In this document: one piece after another, positions 35,991 to 43,890 of the stretch
Position numbering within the stretch: position 1 is the first letter of the stretch
How the letters are laid out: every line of letters starts with the position of its first letter
Source of the DNA: Haloterrigena turkmenica DSM 5511
GTDB lineage: Archaea > Halobacteriota > Halobacteria > Halobacteriales > Natrialbaceae
DNA length: 64,000 nt
Direction: 5' to 3'
Assembly (NCBI RefSeq): GCF_000025325.1
Contig: NC_013743.1
Location: 806,001-870,000 of the forward strand
Translations under genes and position numbers: made by a program
Notes under the pieces: model-generated
The model's database searches: none
What the model was told of the DNA's origin: nothing
What the model saw: only the letters and a program-made list of their open reading frames with translations

Positions 35991-36638
35991 TTATGCGTCG
36001 TCCACGTCTACCGTGTGGCAATCACACGCCCGGTTCTCGAGGAGTTCCCTGATGGTGTACTCCTGGAGGCAGTCCTCACAGGTCACCGTAACCGAGACGG
36101 TGACGTCGAAGTCGCCGATGGCGACGACGTCGTTGCGCTCGAGTTGAGAAACGGTGTCCGCCGTAACGGCCGCGGTTCGATTCTGTAACGCACCGAGCTT
36201 TTCACTGCTTCGCTCTAGCCGTTCTTCATCGCTCGGCGTCTCGAGTTTCGCGCCGAGGCAGTCGGTGAGGTGATTGTAGACCGTCTGGTGGGAGACGAAA
36301 TCCGATTCGACCCGCTCGATCGGAACGCCGTCCCGCTGGAGTTCGTTTCGGGTCTGCACCTGGGTCCCGCTGCTGACGTCGTCGTCGGTCAACAGCCGGT
36401 AGGTGTTCTCGACTTCCCCCTCTTTGGGCGGGATATTCGCCTCCTCGAGCGCTGCCTCGAGAACCCGTTGATTGACGTAGGTCGCGAGCTCGCGCGTGCT
36501 GCGCTGGTCATCCCCGTCCCCCGTCCAGTAGGCGACCAGGTCGTCGTTGAGGCCCGCGAGCTCGTACTGCGTCGCGACTCGCCCGAGCTTGCACGTACAT
36601 ACCGCCTCCGAATCAGTCGAACTGGAACGATCGGTCAC
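35991..36638 (-). CDS. rdfA: rod-determining factor RdfA
   Basis: The 215-residue haloarchaeal protein matches RdfA, named in Haloferax volcanii for its role in rod versus disk cell shape. Recognised segments are an N-terminal CTCKLGRVATQYELAGLNDD, then RELATYVNQRVLEAALEEA, EVENTYRLLTDDDVSSGT and ESDFVSHQTVYNHLTD. A C-terminal zinc-ribbon-like part (TCEDCLQEYTIRELLENRAC) follows. The start is GTG 36638. It is the first gene of a two-gene unit with the SMC-related gene; its promoter must lie in the A/T-rich gap upstream. Confidence 0.88.
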   Translation of the reverse strand: MTDRSSSTDSEAVCTCKLGRVATQYELAGLNDDLVAYWTGDGDDQRSTRELATYVNQRVLEAALEEANIPPKEGEVENTYRLLTDDDVSSGTQVQTRNELQRDGVPIERVESDFVSHQTVYNHLTDCLGAKLETPSDEERLERSSEKLGALQNRTAAVTADTVSQLERNDVVAIGDFDVTVSVTVTCEDCLQEYTIRELLENRACDCHTVDVDDA

Positions 36639-36859
36639 TACGTGCGTGTAGTCGTCAGGAGACGAAAAACGTTCGGATCCTCGTCGTCTCCGGAGACCGG
36701 GTTCATCTCAGATCAGAACCAGAGCCGAATGCCGGTACACCAGCTCACTGCATATCTGATGGCCGAAACATCATGGATATAATATGTATGAGCCAACGGT
36801 AGGACTGAGGTCGAGAGAGGTTCTATAAGATGTATTATATACTTGAGCGATACGGCCGA

Positions 36860-36879
36860 TTACAGAGGTACTTTTGTAA
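36860..36879. promoter_or_regulatory. palindrome TTACA-N10-TGTAA, site A1
   Basis: TTACAGAGGTACTTTTGTAA: 5-base inverted arms around a GGTAC core. It is identical at 19 of 20 positions to the site at 37351 and shares arms and spacing with 47797. Binding protein unknown. Confidence 0.55.
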
Positions 36880-37246
36880 TTTATGATTCCCACAGATATA
36901 AAAGACGTGTGTGACGATTCCGGTGGCCGTACAAATAATTGTTTGCCTTGCAGCTGATGGTTCGCATCGAGGTCTCGGTTGCGATCGGTTTCAGGATCTG
37001 TCAATTCTTTTCGAATTTAAACTGGTTCTAGATGGACTGGCCGGACTTTCTCGAGGCACCCGTCATTCCCGTCAATCGAGGGTGTCTCGAGATAATGAAC
37101 CGCATAATGCGATATCTTTTTCGTCACGGGTCTGTTCCCGCTCTAGGAGACGGTTCGGCGATCGCTCTCGATTTCAATGGTGAAAGCGCTCGAGCAGCGT
37201 TCGTCGCTTCCGGCTCGTTCCGAGATCAATCAATGGGTCCCGGCTA

Positions 37247-37263
37247 TTTCAATAGTATTGAAA
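37247..37263. promoter_or_regulatory. palindrome TTTCAATAGTATTGAAA, site B1
   Basis: Perfect 17-base palindrome with a single central base, in the non-coding gap beyond the 3' end of iclR. The same motif occurs at 38314, 47755 and 47852, all near the catabolic island. It is a candidate IclR operator. Confidence 0.6.
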
Positions 37264-37350
37264 CTGAATTGTCCAAACTATCAGATTCTTATGTCGGTAT
37301 GGCTACAAGCGAGGGCGACGGCGACTGACTCGGACGTATTGCGATCGGGA

Positions 37351-37370
37351 TTACACAGGTACTTTTGTAA
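37351..37370. promoter_or_regulatory. palindrome TTACA-N10-TGTAA, site A2
   Basis: TTACACAGGTACTTTTGTAA, near-identical to site A1, 491 bases away and in the same orientation. The base preceding the repeat block (GATTACA) also matches. Confidence 0.55.
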
Positions 37371-37495
37371 ACCACTTCGTCGGAGCCCAACGGTGTCGAT
37401 ACCCGACGAACGCATCCGACTCGAACCGAATCGGAGCGGGAACGTTCGTGCCGCTAACGACCGCTAGTACGGTGGAGAGCCGGCGAAACCGCGCG

Positions 37496-38272
37496 TTACT
37501 CGTACTGTCGGATCTTCAGTTCGATGATGTTCTTCTTGTTGAGGAGCTCGGGAGCGAGTTCGGCTTCGATCCGATCGGTCTCCATTCGGCTGCGCGGGCC
37601 GCTGATACTGATCGCACCGATCACGCCGTCCGGTTCCGATAGTATTGAAGTCGCGACCGCACTGACGCCGGGGAAGTGCTCGCCGCGGTTGATGGAATAT
37701 CCACGGTCCCGAATCTCCTGGAGTTCGTCCTCGAGCGCGTCCCGACTCGTGACCGTATTATCGGTAACGGCCGGCAGACCGCGCCGTTCGATGACCGCGT
37801 CGAGTTCGTCCGCGGAGAGTTGGGCGAGGATCGCCTTCCCCGTCGCCGTCGAGTGGAGATGGAGGTGGCGACCCAGCGGCGCGTTGTCGTCGATCGATTC
37901 CGGGCTCTGCGACTTGTACAGTTGCACCGAATACCCGTTCTCCTTGACCGTGAGATTCGCGTGTTCCCCCGATGTTTCCCGGAGGTCGTCGACTTCCGGC
38001 TTTGCCGCCTGGTAGAGCGCCATCCCGTCGCGCATCTCCCCGCCGGTGGCCAGGAACCGGAAGCTACAGTCGTACTCGTTGTCGTTTTTGACGACGTAGC
38101 CGCTCTCAACGAGCGTCGACAGGTGGATGTGAGCCGTACTGATCGCCATTTCGAGGTCCTCGGCGAGTTCGGACAGCGTCGCCCCGTCGCGATCGCGAAG
38201 GTATTCAACAATGGTGAAAGACTGATCGACGCTCTTCAGCCGCCGCGTCTCCGTTTGATCGCTGTCGGTCAT
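37496..38272 (-). CDS. IclR family transcriptional regulator
   Basis: The 258-residue protein has an N-terminal winged HTH (about 10-75: RLKSVDQSFTIVEYLRDRDG, then LSELAEDLEMAISTAHIHL). A C-terminal IclR effector domain (about 80-255) carries HLHLHSTATGKAILAQLS, GYSINRGEHFPGVSAVA and GVIGAISISGPRSRM. It is probably the local regulator of the island (RraA, MBL, TTT transporter, dehydrogenases). Upstream are a TATA-like CTTAAG about 28 bases before the ATG and, immediately beyond it, the palindrome at 38314, which suggests autoregulation. Confidence 0.93.
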   Translation of the reverse strand: MTDSDQTETRRLKSVDQSFTIVEYLRDRDGATLSELAEDLEMAISTAHIHLSTLVESGYVVKNDNEYDCSFRFLATGGEMRDGMALYQAAKPEVDDLRETSGEHANLTVKENGYSVQLYKSQSPESIDDNAPLGRHLHLHSTATGKAILAQLSADELDAVIERRGLPAVTDNTVTSRDALEDELQEIRDRGYSINRGEHFPGVSAVATSILSEPDGVIGAISISGPRSRMETDRIEAELAPELLNKKNIIELKIRQYE

Positions 38273-38313
38273 GGTAGTACATTGGTAGAGGATCGCTTAA
38301 GCCCTCCGTGTCG

Positions 38314-38330
38314 TTTCGACCATGTTGAAA
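38314..38330. promoter_or_regulatory. palindrome TTTCGACCATGTTGAAA upstream of iclR, site B2
   Basis: Imperfect 17-base palindrome of the B family. Its centre is 50 bases upstream of the iclR ATG and about 14 bases upstream of the TATA-like box, between iclR and the rraA-like 3' end. The position fits autoregulation. Confidence 0.6.
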
Positions 38331-38453
38331 TTGTTCTCAGCCGGCGGTCGGGATGGCCGTTCCATCGAGTGACGGTCAACGGCGGATCGGGCCGATCTAT
38401 CGACGCGGAGCGGACTGAGACGGCGTCCCGAGAACAGAACGAGGGATCGATCG

Positions 38454-39143
38454 TTACTGAATCGAGTCCTCCGGGCCGACGACTTCCATCTCCTCGAACA
38501 ACTTGTCGTAGTTGTTGAGTTCGAAGAGGTACTCGCCCTCCACGAGTTCCTCGCGGACCTCGTCTTCCGACTCGAGTTTGTCGTACGATCGCTCGAGAAT
38601 TTCCGCGGCGCTCTCACGCGGGACGACGGCGAGACCGTCGTCGTCGCCGACCACGATGTCGCCGGGCTCGACGGTGACGCCGCCACAGGAGATCGGGACG
38701 TTGATCGAGCCCGGGTCCTGCTTAAGTGGACCTCGCGGATGCGTACCGCGGCCGTATACCGGGAACTCCATCTCGCCGATCGCCTTGCTGTCGCGGTAGG
38801 CACCGTCGATGACGATCCCGCAGATTCCGTTCACCTGACAGGACTTGCACATGAGTTCGCCGAAATGGCCGGTCTCGGTGTACCCTTCGGAGTCGATGAC
38901 GAGAACGTCACCCGGTTCCGCCATCGTGATCGCCTTGTGGATGATCAGATTGTCTCCGGGCGAGGCGTTGACCGTAATCGCGGAGCCGGCCATCTCGATA
39001 TCGTTGTAGGCGGGCTGGAGGCCGGAATCCATCGAGAGCCCGATGTTCCCCGTCACGTCGGAGACGATGGTGCTCGGAATCTCTTCGAAGGCTGATACGA
39101 CGTCACGGTCCGGTCGCTCTACGTCGTGCTCGATCGCGTGCAT
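38454..39143 (-). CDS. RraA-family aldolase/decarboxylase-like protein
   Basis: The 229-residue protein starts at ATG 39143 (MHAIEHDVERPD). It has the RraA/HMG-aldolase (4-carboxy-4-hydroxy-2-oxoadipate aldolase) fold: GDNLIIHKAI, PGDVLVIDSEGYTETGHFGE, GIVIDGAYRDSKAIGEMEF and PVYGRGTHPRGPLKQD with the substrate/metal Arg-Asp motif. Metal-dependent cleavage of an oxo-acid is likely; regulation of RNase E is not expected in archaea. The island context suggests a catabolic role. Confidence 0.85.
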   Translation of the reverse strand: MHAIEHDVERPDRDVVSAFEEIPSTIVSDVTGNIGLSMDSGLQPAYNDIEMAGSAITVNASPGDNLIIHKAITMAEPGDVLVIDSEGYTETGHFGELMCKSCQVNGICGIVIDGAYRDSKAIGEMEFPVYGRGTHPRGPLKQDPGSINVPISCGGVTVEPGDIVVGDDDGLAVVPRESAAEILERSYDKLESEDEVREELVEGEYLFELNNYDKLFEEMEVVGPEDSIQ

Positions 39144-39310
39144 GGTCCGATCGACAGCGGAGAACCACGTTAATCTATCGGTCCGCGGGGAACGACCCAT
39201 CGCCGCGGTCATTCGAGCGACGAACCGTAGTGTGTCGTTGACGACGAATTACAGGTCACTGGAAATTCCGGTCCCGCTTTATTTCGATACGCGCCGACCC
39301 CTTGAACGCG

Positions 39311-39959
39311 ATGTCTGTCAGCGAGATCGTCGATGGTATCCACGCCATCGAGTTCGACCACGTTCGAGTCTTCGTCCTCGAGGATCGCCCCGAAGACACC
39401 GTGACGCTCGTCGACGCAGCGTTCCCTGACGACGGCGAGCGCCTCGCCGACGTTATCGAAGCGGAGTTCGGCGGCCTCGATCGAATCCTCGTTACTCACG
39501 GAGACGAGGGCCATTTCGGCGGCGTTCCGGTGCTGATCGAGCGGTTCGCTCCGAAACTGGCCGTTCCGGCGGGGGGAAGGGTTTCTACGAGGCACTGGCC
39601 ATCGATCCCGACGTCGAGTTCGTCGACGAGGACCTGCTGGCCGGAACCGTCCGCGCGATCGAGATCCCGGTTCCACGGTGGCGACGACTGCGTTCCTCCT
39701 CGAGGACGACCGGACGCTGATCGCCGGCGATACGCTCGAGGGGTCGGATCGGCGCGGTCTACCGCCGGGGTATCTCGTGCCGCCGGCCGAGCAGTTCAAC
39801 GACGATAGCCACGCCGCCGCGGAACGGAACCTGGTCAAACTGTTCGACTACGAGATCGACGCGGTACTGGTCCACCACGGGACGAGCGTCCACGAGGACC
39901 CCCTCGAGAAACTCAACGATTGGCTGCTCGATCGGGAATGGACGCTGACGTACTCGTAA
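39311..39959 (+). pseudogene. MBL-fold metallo-hydrolase, frame-broken paralogue
   Basis: Three consecutive frames together match the intact protein at 42472-43149. Frame one (39311 to about 39577) reads MSVSEIVDGIHAIEFDH through LVTHGDEGHFGG (metal motif) to APKLAVPAGG. Frame two reads GKGFYEALAIDPDVEFVDED to AIEIP. Frame three reads STVATTAFLLEDDRTLIAGD and on to VHHGTSVHEDP. Adding a G to the GGGGGG run near 39571-39576 and another in ATCCCGG near 39668 (giving IPGSTVATTAF) would restore one protein of about 216 residues. Either recent decay or homopolymer error. Confidence 0.8.
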
Positions 39960-40000
39960 CGCCGCGAAGAGAAAATCGGCGTCAAATCGGATCGGGTACG

Positions 40001-41002
40001 TTACGCGCTGATGTCCAGCTCCTCGACGAGATTACCGTAGTACTCGTACTGCTCGTCCAGGAAGGTGCTGAACTCGTCGGGGCCGCGCTGGACGCGCATG
40101 AAGTTGTTGTTCTCCATGAACTCGACGAACTGGTCGTCCTCGTAGATCGATTCGTAAACGTCGACGATCGCGTCGCGGGTCTCGTCGTCGATGTCCGCCG
40201 GCGCGAAGTGACCCAGCCAGGAGCCGATCTCGATGTCCAGTCCCTGCTCCTTCATCGTCTGCGTGTCCGGCAGCGAGTCGACCTGTTCGCTGAACGCGAC
40301 GCCGAGGGCCTCGAGGTCGCCGTCTCGGACCTGCGGCGCCACTTCGGCGGCACCGACGGCCGTACAGTCGGCTTCGCCGTTCACGACGGCCGTCATCGCG
40401 GGTTCCGCGCCATCGTACGAAACGTGCTCGACGTCGATGCCCGCTTCGTTGGCGATACCGGCAGCAGCCATGTGCCACGAGGAGCCGTTCCCGGAATTGG
40501 CCATCTGGAGTTCCCCCGGATTGTCTTCGCCGTAGGCGATCCAGTCGTCGAGCGAGGAGATATCCGAGTCCTGGTGGACGACGAGCGCTGCCGGGAACTC
40601 GGTGTACTGCATGATCGGCGTGATGTCGTCGGGCCCGAGCTCGGCAATACCGAGGTGCTGGAACAGCGCGATCTCCGGAGCCGTACAGCCCAGGGTGTGT
40701 CCGTCCGGATCGGAGTTCGCGGCGGCGTTCATCCCGACCGAACCGGAGCCACCGGTCTGGTTGCTGACGTTCCAGGAGACGTCGGTGTGGTTTTCGGCTG
40801 CATCGGCGACCGCACGACTCGTTCGGTCCGCACCACCACCGGCCGCCCACGGAGAGACGATTTCGACCTGTCGCGACGGCCAGTCGCCGCCCTGTAGATC
40901 GCCGATACAGCCCGCCGTCATCGCGAGCCCCGTCGCACCGAGGGTCTTCAAGGCAGTTCGTCGATTCAGCACCCTTCGCTCGCTATTGGTATTCGCTACC
41001 AT
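40001..41002 (-). CDS. tripartite tricarboxylate transporter binding protein (TctC)
   Basis: Extracytoplasmic solute receptor of the TTT (TctCBA) family, 333 residues from ATG 41002. The Tat signal RRTALKTLGATGLAMTAGC carries a twin Arg at 14-15 and a lipobox Cys32, so it is a Tat-exported lipoprotein. The mature part has the Bug fold (VEIVSPWAAGGGADRTSRA, NQTGGSGSVGMNAAA). A TATA-like TATTTAAAT at 41028-41036 is centred 30 bases before 41002, favouring this start over ATG 41011. It is encoded about 2.4 kb from tctBA; the ligand is probably a carboxylic acid. Confidence 0.9.
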   Translation of the reverse strand: MVANTNSERRVLNRRTALKTLGATGLAMTAGCIGDLQGGDWPSRQVEIVSPWAAGGGADRTSRAVADAAENHTDVSWNVSNQTGGSGSVGMNAAANSDPDGHTLGCTAPEIALFQHLGIAELGPDDITPIMQYTEFPAALVVHQDSDISSLDDWIAYGEDNPGELQMANSGNGSSWHMAAAGIANEAGIDVEHVSYDGAEPAMTAVVNGEADCTAVGAAEVAPQVRDGDLEALGVAFSEQVDSLPDTQTMKEQGLDIEIGSWLGHFAPADIDDETRDAIVDVYESIYEDDQFVEFMENNNFMRVQRGPDEFSTFLDEQYEYYGNLVEELDISA

Positions 41003-41184
41003 TCTACTCATAGCAGGTGTGTCCAAGTATTTAAATTCTTCGAACAGTGGTATCGAGCAACACATTTCTGAAAGGAATGGATATTATATTAATAATATTG
41101 TCGCGTTGCCGGACGATTCGAGCCGATCGACAGCACAGGAATACCATCCATAAGTTTATAGCTGGCCCGGACTGAACTGGATCC

Positions 41185-42228
41185 ATGCGCGGTTTAGCCA
41201 AGACCAGTCGTAGTGCTGGGAGTATGGAACTCATCGATGTCGAAACACCAGAACCGGCGGCCGACGAGGCGCTAATCGAGATCGAGTACGCCGGACTCTG
41301 CGGGAGCGACGCCGGCATCTACGCGTTCAAGTCGTCGTTCGAGCGGATGGAACTGCCGACGATCATCGGCCATGAGTACACTGGCCGCATCGTCGAGGTC
41401 GGCGACGAGGTCACGAAGTTCTCGGTCGGCGACCGCGTCGTCGAACGACCGATCCGCAGCTGTAGCGACTGCTATCAGTGCGAGGTCGGTCAGGCGAACG
41501 TCTGCCCGAACAAGGAGATCACCGGCGTCGATCACGACGGCGCGTACGCGGGATACATCGCTGTTCCCGAAGAAGACCTGCACTCGGTTCCCGATACCGT
41601 TACGCCCCAACACGCCGCGCTCGTGGAACCGACGGCGATCACCACCCGAGCGGTCATTCGGAACTCGCGTGTCAAACCCGGCGACCGCGTGCTCGTCGCG
41701 GGCCCGGGACCGATGGGTATCCTCACGGCCCAGGTCGCGAACGCGCAGGGCGCCGACGTCGTGGTCGCCGGCGTCGGACGGGACACCGCCTACCGGCTGC
41801 CGCTCGCCGAGGAACTCGGCTTCGAGACGCTCAACGTCGAGGAGGACGATCTCGAGGCCTATCGCGATGACCTGACCGACGGCGTCGGCTACGACGTCGT
41901 CTTCGATACGACCGGCCACCCGTCGGGGCTGACGATGGCCGTCGACGAGGTCCGCAAGGGCGGCCAGATCGTCCTCGTCGGCCAGACCGGCGAGACGACG
42001 ATGGAGTTCACGCCGCTGGTCCGGTCGGAGATCGCCCTCCAGTGTACCTACAGCGCGATGTACGAGGACTTCGAACGCGCGCTCCGGCTGATCGCCTCGG
42101 GCGACGTCGATCACGCGACGTTCCTCGACGACCGATTCAGCCTTCTCGAGGCCGACGAGGCCTTCGAAACGTTCCTCGAGGGCGAGACCTGTAAACCCGT
42201 CTTCGACGTCTCGGTCCTGCGCGACTGA
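41185..42228 (+). CDS. zinc-dependent medium-chain alcohol/polyol dehydrogenase
   Basis: The 347-residue MDR enzyme has catalytic-zinc ligands Cys39 (GLCGSDAG), His63/Glu64 (IGHEYTG) and the structural zinc quartet Cys93, 96, 99, 107 (CSDCYQCEVGQANVC). The Rossmann loop is VAGPGPMGILTAQVA. It resembles sorbitol, threonine and galactitol dehydrogenases; the substrate is undetermined. A TATA-like AAGTTTATAG (41152-41161) sits about 29 bases before the ATG. It is divergent from tctC, whose promoter shares the A/T-rich intergenic segment. Confidence 0.9.
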   Translation: MRGLAKTSRSAGSMELIDVETPEPAADEALIEIEYAGLCGSDAGIYAFKSSFERMELPTIIGHEYTGRIVEVGDEVTKFSVGDRVVERPIRSCSDCYQCEVGQANVCPNKEITGVDHDGAYAGYIAVPEEDLHSVPDTVTPQHAALVEPTAITTRAVIRNSRVKPGDRVLVAGPGPMGILTAQVANAQGADVVVAGVGRDTAYRLPLAEELGFETLNVEEDDLEAYRDDLTDGVGYDVVFDTTGHPSGLTMAVDEVRKGGQIVLVGQTGETTMEFTPLVRSEIALQCTYSAMYEDFERALRLIASGDVDHATFLDDRFSLLEADEAFETFLEGETCKPVFDVSVLRD

Positions 42229-42471
42229 ATTCGTCACCGTCAGTACGACCGTGGGTGCGTCCGGCCGAGCGGCCGCGGAGACGTAGTCGCGAGCCGGTAG
42301 AAGCGCCGTCGCCGATCCGTTCCGGTGTCGAACGCGGTGGGTTCCGACCCGTTCTCGACCGTATGCTGCGCTGTGCTGCAGCGGTTACACCGATCGTCGA
42401 CTCCGAAAACGGTCCGCCCGGTTCAGAATAGACGAACGCGGACGTGGCACTTCACTCGCCGTACAGACGGT

Positions 42472-43149
42472 TTACTCGTCGTCGGTGCGCGGGTCCCACT
42501 CGTTCCACTCTCGCTCGACGAGGAAGTCGTCGAGTTTCTGCTTGGGGTTCTCGAAGACGTGCGAGCCGTGGAAGACCAGCACGGTATCGAAGTCGTACCC
42601 GAGCAGGTCGTAGAGGTTGAGTTCGGCGGCCTCGTGATCGATATTGAATAGCGCAGGCGGCGGGAGAAGATACCCCGGCGGCATCCCGCCGCGGTCGGAC
42701 CCGTCCAGGGCGTCGCCGGAGATCAGAACGCCTCGTTCCTCGAGCAGCAGCGCCGACGTCGCTTCGGTGTGACCGGGCACCTGAATCACGCGGATGTCAC
42801 CCTCGAGCAGATCGCCGTCCTCGTAGGCGACGTCGGGCTCGATATCGAGACCCGCCTCCTCGAAGTGCTCGTAGAGTTTCGACTCGTCGGCCGGCATGAC
42901 GAGTTTCGGGTCGAACGCGTCCATCACGTGCTCGAGACCGCCGTGGTGACCGTGATCGCCGTGCGTGAGAATGACGCGATCGATATCTCCGTACTCTGCT
43001 TCGAGGGTTTCGACGAGTTCCTCCCCGTTCTCGTCGAACGCGGTGTCGACGAGCGTCGTCTGGCCTTCCGGTACGTCCTCGAGGACCAGTACCCGAACGT
43101 GGTCGAACTGGACCTGGTCGATACCGTCGGTTACGTTGCTCAGGGTCAT
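42472..43149 (-). CDS. MBL-fold metallo-hydrolase (intact paralogue)
   Basis: The 225-residue metallo-beta-lactamase-fold protein has metal motif LTHGDHGHHGG (HxDxH variant with Gly), a later His in VPGHTEATSAL, the Asp in LISGDALDGSDRGG and a terminal His in VFHGSHVFENP. The HGDHGH form differs from the canonical THxHxDH. It is a paralogue of the broken gene at 39311. A hydrolase or lactonase role in the island is plausible, but the substrate is unknown. A TATA-like GTTTAATTAG lies upstream. The 243-base gap to its right-hand neighbour's stop (42229-42471) holds nothing recognisable. Confidence 0.88.
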   Translation of the reverse strand: MTLSNVTDGIDQVQFDHVRVLVLEDVPEGQTTLVDTAFDENGEELVETLEAEYGDIDRVILTHGDHGHHGGLEHVMDAFDPKLVMPADESKLYEHFEEAGLDIEPDVAYEDGDLLEGDIRVIQVPGHTEATSALLLEERGVLISGDALDGSDRGGMPPGYLLPPPALFNIDHEAAELNLYDLLGYDFDTVLVFHGSHVFENPKQKLDDFLVEREWNEWDPRTDDE

Positions 43150-43374
43150 TAGCAGTTACTGATTGCGGCACACCCCTAATTAAACCTGTCGGAGGGACCA
43201 CCCGTTCGCGGAATCGAGCGAGCGGCCGTGAACGGTCCCGACCGCGCCGTTGGCGGACCGCTACGCCGAACCGGTCACGGAGCCGAAAATTCCGTGAGAC
43301 CGCTCTCGAGACGGCGAGATCAGTAAATTTATGCTGGTCCGTGAGAGGGAGTGTACTACGAGGACGGGAGATTA

Positions 43375-43890
43375 ATGATTATAAAAAAGGTAACGCGCAA
43401 TATCCGTCAGATCGACGCGGATACGGTGAAGTCGAATCCGCTTTCGATAGCATTCATACTGTTTTCGCTCGCGGTTATCTACCACGCGAACCAGTTCCCC
43501 GACGGGGGCGAAATCGGTCCCGGGTTCTTCCCGATCATGCTGTCCGCCGGGATCATCCTCTTTGCGATCGTGGACATGGCGACCGACGACGAGACGGAAC
43601 TCGACCTGAGCGACGTCGAGGTGGCGCCGATCGTCGTCATCAGTGCGATCCTGTTCGCATACGTCTTCCTGATGAAGTACACGGGCTTTTTAGTCGGGAC
43701 GATGCTGTTCCTCCCGATCGTGCTGTACTACTCTGACGTGCGGTCGAAACTCCTGATCGCCGCCATCTCGATCGGCTTCCCGGTTCTGCTGTTCTACGTC
43801 TTCAGTCGCATCTTCATGGTCCGACTGCCCGAAAGCCAGATCCTCCCCGTATCGCGGCTCCTGCCGCAGCTCCCGCTGGTGGTGTTCTAA
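43375..43890 (+). CDS. TTT transporter small membrane subunit (TctB)
   Basis: The 171-residue protein has about four or five transmembrane helices (LSIAFILFSLAVIYHA, FFPIMLSAGIILFAIVDMA, VAPIVVISAILFAYVFLM, and others). The family segment FPDGGEIGPGFFPIMLS is present. ATG 43375 is preceded by GGGAG 6-10 bases upstream and by a TATA-like AAATTTATG near 43326. It overlaps tctA by one base (TAATG), so translation is coupled. Confidence 0.88.
   Translation: MIIKKVTRNIRQIDADTVKSNPLSIAFILFSLAVIYHANQFPDGGEIGPGFFPIMLSAGIILFAIVDMATDDETELDLSDVEVAPIVVISAILFAYVFLMKYTGFLVGTMLFLPIVLYYSDVRSKLLIAAISIGFPVLLFYVFSRIFMVRLPESQILPVSRLLPQLPLVVF

Larger units (their letters stand above)
36639..37495. other. 857-base A/T-rich region with paired palindromes
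   Basis: No credible gene. It lies between rdfA (start) and the iclR 3' end. It carries two copies of TTACA-N10-TGTAA and one TTTC...GAAA palindrome, listed separately. The A/T-rich text around 36775-36900 (TATAATATG, ATTATATACTT) could serve the rdfA promoter. Confidence 0.55.

Noticed and set aside
37032-37328. 98-residue frame in the gap before iclR
   Set aside because: Contains the B1 palindrome and reads through non-coding text; no similarity recognised.
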